64,000 nucleotides of DNA from contig AP026550.1 of NCBI GenBank assembly GCA_026075535.2, positions 3,906,001-3,970,000 of the forward strand, read 5' to 3'. This DNA is from Tricholoma matsutake (lineage: Eukaryota > Basidiomycota > Agaricomycetes > Agaricales > Tricholomataceae). Below are positions 58,530 through 64,000 of the stretch, in pieces. How positions within the stretch are numbered: the first letter of the stretch is position 1; the number at the start of each line of letters is the position of its first letter. The notes under the pieces are model-generated. The model had not been told where the DNA came from and ran no database searches. It worked only from the letters and a program-made list of their open reading frames with translations. The translations under genes and the position numbers were made by a program.

Positions 58530-61500
58530 CTACAGCTGTCGTCGCCGTTTATATGCCCCAAGGATTGTCTTGGTGTGTTTCAGGTTTCCCTTGGGCTCCC
58601 ACAAGTTCTCCGAGGTTGGGTATCCGACCCACTTCACTAGGAAGTGCATGGTTCTCCCTTTTCTCTTGTGTCTGATTATTGCTTCCACTTCGTACTCCGA
58701 TTTGCCTTCTATTAGATTGGACAGTGGTTTTTGGAAGTTTGGTCCATGTGCTTCGGTTTCTTTATATGGGGAAAGGAGTGCCACGTGGAACACTGGGTGT
58801 ATTTTCCACTGATCGGGTAGCTTCAGCCAGTAGGAGTGGGCCTAGGGCTTCTTCGATAGTGAATGGTCCTTCTCTTTTTGGTGCGAGCTTCTTCGTCAAG
58901 TGAGTCGTCTTGAGGTTCTTCGCTTCTAGCCACACCTTATCTCCTTCTTTGAACAGGGTGAAGTGTCTCATCTTTCTTTCCGCCATCATTTGTCTGGCTA
59001 ACTCATGAGTTGCCTTTGCTTCGTCTTGGGCTCGTTGCAGTGCGACAATTTGCCTCTCAATAGCCAGTATGTTCATTTTCAGGTAGGGGAGGGGGATTGC
59101 CTTGGGTTCATAGCCCATCATAAGGTAGAACAGGGAGTTCTTCTGTATGGAGTGTGTCCTCTGATTGTGTGTGAACTCCGCAGTCAGGAGGAGGTGCTTC
59201 CAATTCTCCTGGTTGTTTGAGCAGAAGATCCATAGATATACTTCCACCTCTTGGTTCACCTGTTCTGTCTCCCCATCGGTCTGTGGGTGGTATGCCGTGC
59301 TCATTGCTAGTTTGATCCCGAGCAGTCTTCCTAGTTCCTGGAAGAGCTGCGAGGTGAATCTTGGGTCTCTGTCTGATATGATCTTGTCTGGGAGGCCGAA
59401 TTGTTTGTAGATGTAGTCCAAGTAGAGGTTGGCTGCTCCCAGTGCGTCCATGGTTTTCCTGCAAGGGATAAAAATTGCCCCCTTCGTAAGACCATGGTCT
59501 ACCACAACCATGAGAGCATCATAGCCATCAGATTCTGGTAGGTCAGTTATGAAATGAGTTGTAACCATTGCAAATGGCCTCATTGCTTCAGATCTAATTG
59601 GTTGCAGAGGTTGTGTTGTTGGGTGGGTGTTGACCTTCATTTGCTGGCATGTTGCACATCCAGCGACGTAGTTCTTGATGTACGACATCATTCCTGGCCA
59701 CCAGTAGTCCCTCCTGACCATTTCCGTAGTTTGCCATTGTCCTGGGTGTCCACTGGTTACTCCCTCATGGTATTTTTGCACCAGTTTCTTTCGTAAATCT
59801 CCACTGTCAGGGATGTAGCACCTGTCTCAGAAGAATAGAAGCCCATCCTCTATCTTCCAGTCTTCTAATGCTGATTTTATTGGTGGGGTTCCTTTCATCT
59901 TTAGCGCCTCAATTGTGCTCTTCACCAGGTCATCTTTCATGATACTTCCTGCAAGTAGATCATGAATTTCTGTATCAATGACCTTCACAAATACCGTTTC
60001 AGGTAACATCATGACATCTTCATTATTGTTGTCTTCTTCCGGTATGTGATCAGCCCTTTGCAATAACACATCACTTTGCACCATTTGTGATCCAGGCACG
60101 TGGATGAGTTGGAGTTTGAATTCCGATAAGAATAGGCTCCATCTTGCCTGTTGTCTGTTCAGTTTCTGTGCCGTTCAGAAATACATTAGGTTCTTGTGAT
60201 CCAACAGGATTACCACTGGGTGTTCTGAGCCCAACAGGTAGTGTCTCCAGGTTTCTAGCGATCGTACCATTGCTAGTAGTTCCCTGTCATATATCTCATA
60301 GTTCCTTTCTGTTGGTGTTAGCGCATGCGATATATACCCGCATGGGTGCCAATCTCCATTTGTATCCCTCTGTCTCAGTACTCCTCCCATTGCGTGTTTT
60401 GAGGCATCAGATTCGATTGTGAATGGTTTAGTTGGGTCTGGCATCAGTAGTACCAGTGCTTCTGTGAATTTCCTTTTCAGCATCTGAAAGGCTTGTTCGC
60501 ATTCCATTGTCCAGTTGAACGTCTTGTTCTTCTTCATCAGTTCGTTAAGCGGTCTGCTTGTCTCCGCGAAATGTCCGATGAATTTCCTGTAGAAGTTCCC
60601 AAATCCCAGGAAGGATCTAACTGCCTTTACATTTGTTGGGGTGGGCCAATCTTGTATGCCTGCCAGCTTCATATTGTCCATTGCAATTTCATTGGGTCGG
60701 ATGATCAGACCCAGAAATTCTACCTCATGGACGTCAAACTTGCATTTCTCCGGCTTCAGGTATAGGTTGTTTTCTGCCAATCTCTGCAGCACCCTTCTTG
60801 TCCTTTCCCGGTGTTCATTCTGATCCCTGGAGAATATCAGGATGTTGTCCATATAAATCACGAGCCATCCTTCTCCAATCATATCACAGAAAATCTCATT
60901 CATCATCGCCTGGAAGGTCGCCCGTGAGTTGCATAATCCAAAGAACATCACTGTTGGTTTGAACAGCCCTCTGTTTGTCTTGAAGGCTGCTTTCCGTCCT
61001 TGATTCTGACATTGTGATATCCCCATTGGATGTCCAGCTTCATGAACCATCTTGCCCCTCTTAGTTTGTCCAACAGATCCCCTACCAGCAGCAGCGGGTA
61101 GGTGTTCTTGATCATGCCATTGTTCAAATACCTGTAGTCCTGACATGGTCTCAGGGCATCCAAGTCCTTCTTTGCAACAAAGAAAAATGGTGATGCCATG
61201 GGGGATTTCAATGGTCGGATATATCCCTTTTTCAGGCCTTCATCAAGGAACTCGTCGAGTTTCTTCTGTTCCGCTGGCGACAGTGGATACACCCTGCAGT
61301 CCTTTGCCACAAAGTTGGGTTTCAATTCTATCGCGTGATCCCAGGGTCCTGGTTCTGGGAATCTCTCTGATGCTTCTTTTTTGAATATCCTCTGGTACTC
61401 CTTATATTGTTCTGGGAGTAGTTCGTCTAGGGTTTTTTGCTCTGGGTCTCCTTCCTTCTTGTGCATTAGGTGTTGTGAGACCGATGTTTTTGCCCTAATC

Positions 61501-62716
61501 CAGATATTTTTTCCATAAGCGTATTGTGGTGATCCTTTTGCCTTAATGATCTGAGAGATTGTCTTCATTGCTTGGGAGTATGAGTACCTTGGCTCGCTGT
61601 ACTCCTCTGTCAGTGGTGATTTAGCCAGTTCGAATATTCCAATGACAGGTTCTCCTCGGATGTAGGCGACTAGTAGTTCATCGTCTGCGATCTTCTGTTT
61701 GGGTGTCCCTTCCAGTTGTTCCGTTGCCTGTTCCATTGCCTGTTTGTGGTTTGCCAGTGCTGGGTTTTCCTTTCCAGTGTCTTCTTCGTCTTGCAGCCCA
61801 ATGGGCTCTGCACTTTGGAGAGTCATGATCATGATCTCTTCATCGTCCACTTCCTCGATCGTCGCTCTTCTTGTTTCAATGGGTGCTTTGCTTCTTCTTG
61901 GTTCAGTGTGGAGGGCTCCTTCCATCAACTTTGCCTTGGCGACGATTTTTCGGCATTGCTCTAGCCGTTCTTTGTTTGTTGGTTTCTTCTTGAGAGAGAG
62001 CTTCTCTCTTTCTCTGGTGACTATCTTTTGTATTTTTGTCATTTGCTCTTCTTCTTTTGCCTTCCTTTGGAGGGCAAGTTTCTCCAGTTCTTTAATGGCT
62101 ATCTTTCAGCACCACGTCAGTCGCTCTTCTTTTGTCATCCTCTTGACAGTTCCTTCTCCCTCTTTGGTCATTTTTTGGCGCCATGTTAGGGGTTCATCGT
62201 CAGGTCTCTCAGTTTGCACCTTCCCAATAAGGGTCTTTCCCTTCCCAAGCATGAACTCGGGGTGGGTTCTGTCAGTCATTCAGAATTGGAAGGTTCCAAT
62301 TCTCCAGTCGATTACTGGGTTGATTCTTCTGAGCCATGGCAGGCCCAGGATGATCAATTCTTTTCCCAATCCTGCAATGAGGAAAGTCATTGGGAAAGAT
62401 CTTCTGTTGATCGTTAAGAGTCCCTTGGCATAGTGGGAGATCTCCCCTTTCTTGTTTGGGGTTCCATCCATGTTCTTGACCCTGATTACTCTTTCCAAGG
62501 GGTGTAGCTCAAATCTGTTGCTTTTTGCGAATTTGTGGATCATGAATATCTCTCCTGCTCCTGAGTCAAGTAGGGCTTTGGTTTCGATGGCTTTCCCTCT
62601 GCCTGCTCCTAGCACTTTGACATCCAAACACATGGATTGATTCTTCAAAGTAGCTAGCAGTACAGAGCAGATAGAGAGTTCAGTGGTACCTGGCATTGAG
62701 GCAGGCCACCTCTTTA
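58530..62716 (-). pseudogene. Element D pol: protease to chromodomain
   Basis: The protease is ALLDSGAGEIFMIHKF. The same TGA as in element A follows WC in the linker (near 62,106). The RT has PWDHAIELKPNF, an 11-base deletion near 60,992, and YMDNILIF with Asn for the second Asp (60,846-60,844). RNase H has TIESDASKHAMGGVLRQ. TGA at 60,174 and 59,827 replaces CGA of element A. The integrase has HEGVTSGHPGQWQT, a catalytic region TTHFITDLPE (the first Asp position reads His) and [19 protein letters not shown] frameshift near 58,810 precedes the chromodomain (YEVEAIIRHKRKGRTMHFLV), stop at 58,530. Confidence 0.88.
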
Positions 62717-63832
62717 AAAACCCTCATCCCCTATCAAGGCAAGGGCCTTTTCCTTCCCTTCTTCGTCGAGTTCTTTCATGATCGCTTGGATCTTCATGTG
62801 GGCCTCTTCGCCTTTCTTCTTTGGAAATGACTGGCTTTTGGTCCTTGTTTCTCCTTTCTTGTGCTTGGTTGCTCTGTGTCCTGGCTGGTGGCATACAAAG
62901 CATAATCCCTTCTTCATGTGCTCAATCCTCTCCTGATAAGAGAGTCGGTTGATCTTTAGTGGGCTCTCTTTCATTTTGGAGCTTGGTGGCCTCCTTGCTA
63001 AGGCCTCCTGTGCTTTTCCTGTTATAGCCTTTGCTCTTCTCCATTGTCTATCATATTTGGAGGTGGCAGTGATCATTCCTTCTAGGGTTGTTGGGATCGT
63101 TTCCATGTTGAAAACTCTCTTGAGGAGTTTGGGGTTCAATCCATCCATGAAGAGTTCGATAAGGGCAGTATCATCGTTGATTCCCACTTTCTCTTGCAGG
63201 ATTCAGAACTGCGCTATGTAGTCCTCCAGGTCCTGTCCCTGCTTCAGTGTCTTTATCTCTGTTCTGGCCCTGCCAGCTTTGTTGATCGGTGTGAACGCTG
63301 TCTTGAGCGCTGCTTCAAAAGTTGACCAGGTCCCCAGGTCTTCCCTTTCTGCCCATGTCTGTGCCCAGGGTGCGGCAGTTCCTCCATTCATGAATGACAA
63401 TGCGAAGATGATCTTCTTCTCATCGGTGTCATAAATTCTATGGTTCACTCTCAGATAGAGTTTTACTTCTTGTAGGAATTTTGTGGTTCTGGTTCAGTCC
63501 CCTGTGAAGTCAGAGGGGGTTCATATTCTGATCTCTTTGGTCGATGCGGTGGGTTCAGTAGACATGTTGGCGTTGTCATTGGATAGGGAGAATGGATCTT
63601 GTTCTGGGGTTTCTTCTTTATCAAAAGATCTGAAATCCTCTTCATCGAGGTATCGGGGTTCTTCGTCACTGGTTCTCCTTGAGAACCACTTCTGTGCTAG
63701 TTCTGAGTATCGTACTAGTCGACCCTGGTATCTGTACCATGGGGTTCTTCCTGATGATGATGCTCCGGTTGGAGGTCTGTCTGGGCTTTGTCTGAAAGAC
63801 ATTGTGTCTGCACCTAGGTAGGTGGACTTCAT
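62714..63832 (-). pseudogene. Element D gag
   Basis: ATG at 63832 opens MKSTYLGADTMSFRQSPDRP. It contains PWYRYQGRLVRYSELAQKWF, FALSFMNGGTAAPWAQTW, LFMDGLNPKLLKRVF and a C-C-H-H knuckle CFVCHQPGHRATKH. In-frame TGA stops occur at about 63,508 (GDxTRT) and 63,200 (QFxIL, where element A has CGA). It ends at TAA, 62,716-62,714, directly after GGGTTTT. Confidence 0.88.
62717..62723 (-). promoter_or_regulatory. Gag-pol -1 ribosomal frameshift site (GGGTTTT then TAA), element D
   Basis: Gag codons are GAG GGT TTT TAA. The -1 frame (GGG TTT TTA AAG) continues FLKRWPASMPGTTELS into the protease. It keeps the heptamer of element A although the stop (TAA against TAG) and neighbouring bases differ. 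Confidence 0.75.
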
Positions 63833-63849
63833 AGATTAGCTTGACCTTT

Positions 63850-64000
63850 TGTTAAGACTATAGGTCTCGACTCAGTCTTTGGGTCATGTATCGCAGTGGG
63901 AGGATTTCCAACTGTATCGGTATTGCACTAGGAGACTTTCCTAGTTCCTGCCTTTGCTTGGGTACTTCCTCAAGTAGTCATGGCTATCCATACTCAGAGG
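63850..64000 (-). repeat. 5' LTR of element D, partial
   Basis: Starts TGTTAAGACTATAGG, matching 57,323 onward for the remaining 151 bases; a short deletion (about 10 bases near 63,943) separates the copies. Confidence 0.92.

Larger units (their letters stand above)
57323..64000 (-). mobile_element. Element D: Ty3/gypsy chromovirus, sister of element A, runs off the window
   Basis: The 3' LTR is at 57,323-57,909 (left); the 5' LTR begins at 63,850 and is cut by the window edge. The internal region is 5,940 bases, the same as element A, although each has its own small indels. The order is the mirror of element A. The left flank is ATATC; its partner lies outside. It is inserted in the element F integrase. 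Stops, an 11-base deletion in RT and an Asn at the RT active site make it inactive. Confidence 0.92.

Noticed and set aside
39948..64000. Elements A and D being one recent inverted duplication of the chromosome
   Set aside because: They share only the element; flanks differ, private stops and indels differ, and LTR lengths are 756 and 587. The equal internal length of 5,940 bases is a coincidence of compensating small indels.

Overview
The window looks like nuclear DNA of a basidiomycete fungus, most likely an Agaricomycete. Its protein genes are broken by many introns of about 50-60 bases with GT..AG ends, and a Leu tRNA gene carries a short intron. The gene set is fungal: a Nim1/Cdr2-type kinase, an Axl2-type cadherin-domain protein, Kap123, a mitochondrial dihydroorotate dehydrogenase, a BTB protein of the kind common in mushrooms and a secreted protein with chitin-binding-like modules. 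Species cannot be named from the sequence.

Positions 1-18.6 kb are a compact gene region: septin-type kinase (+), dynein light chain LC8 (+), Axl2-like membrane protein (-), importin Kap123 (-, 15 exons), tRNA-Leu(AAG), DHODH (+), BTB protein (+) and a secreted modular protein (+). These are housekeeping or cell-surface genes with no operon-like logic. All exon joins given were worked out by hand from splice signals and reading-frame continuity.

From 18,652 to the right edge the window is almost solid LTR-retrotransposon. A complete Ty1/copia element (18,652-24,099, TSD ATACT) stands alone. After about 2 kb of unassigned DNA lies a broken chromovirus-type Ty3/gypsy element (element C, gag at 26.6-27.6 kb and integrase at 32.0-32.9 kb) with a different minus-strand gypsy element (H) between its halves. 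A truncated minus-strand gypsy element (G) follows. Then comes a nest: element F (plus strand, from 36.84 kb) is split by element B (37,853-53,038, minus), by a solo LTR (53,626-54,368, TSD TGTTC) and by element D (57,323 to beyond the edge, minus). Element B is itself split inside its chromodomain by element A (39,948-47,399, plus, TSD TCGGC). Elements A and D are sister copies, each with 5,940 bases between its LTRs.

Nearly every copy is dead. Many in-frame stops are TGA where the sister copy or family consensus has CGA, and several catalytic Asp codons have become Asn at CpG sites, which points to CpG methylation and deamination. Several features deserve a second look: a run of six small hairpins with a shared AAGYM loop downstream of the TATA box in the A-type LTR; a GGGTTTT -1 frameshift site directly before the gag stop in both A and D; an undescribed Cys-rich ORF after the chromodomain in A and D; and an antisense Cys-rich ORF between pol and the 3' LTR of element B.
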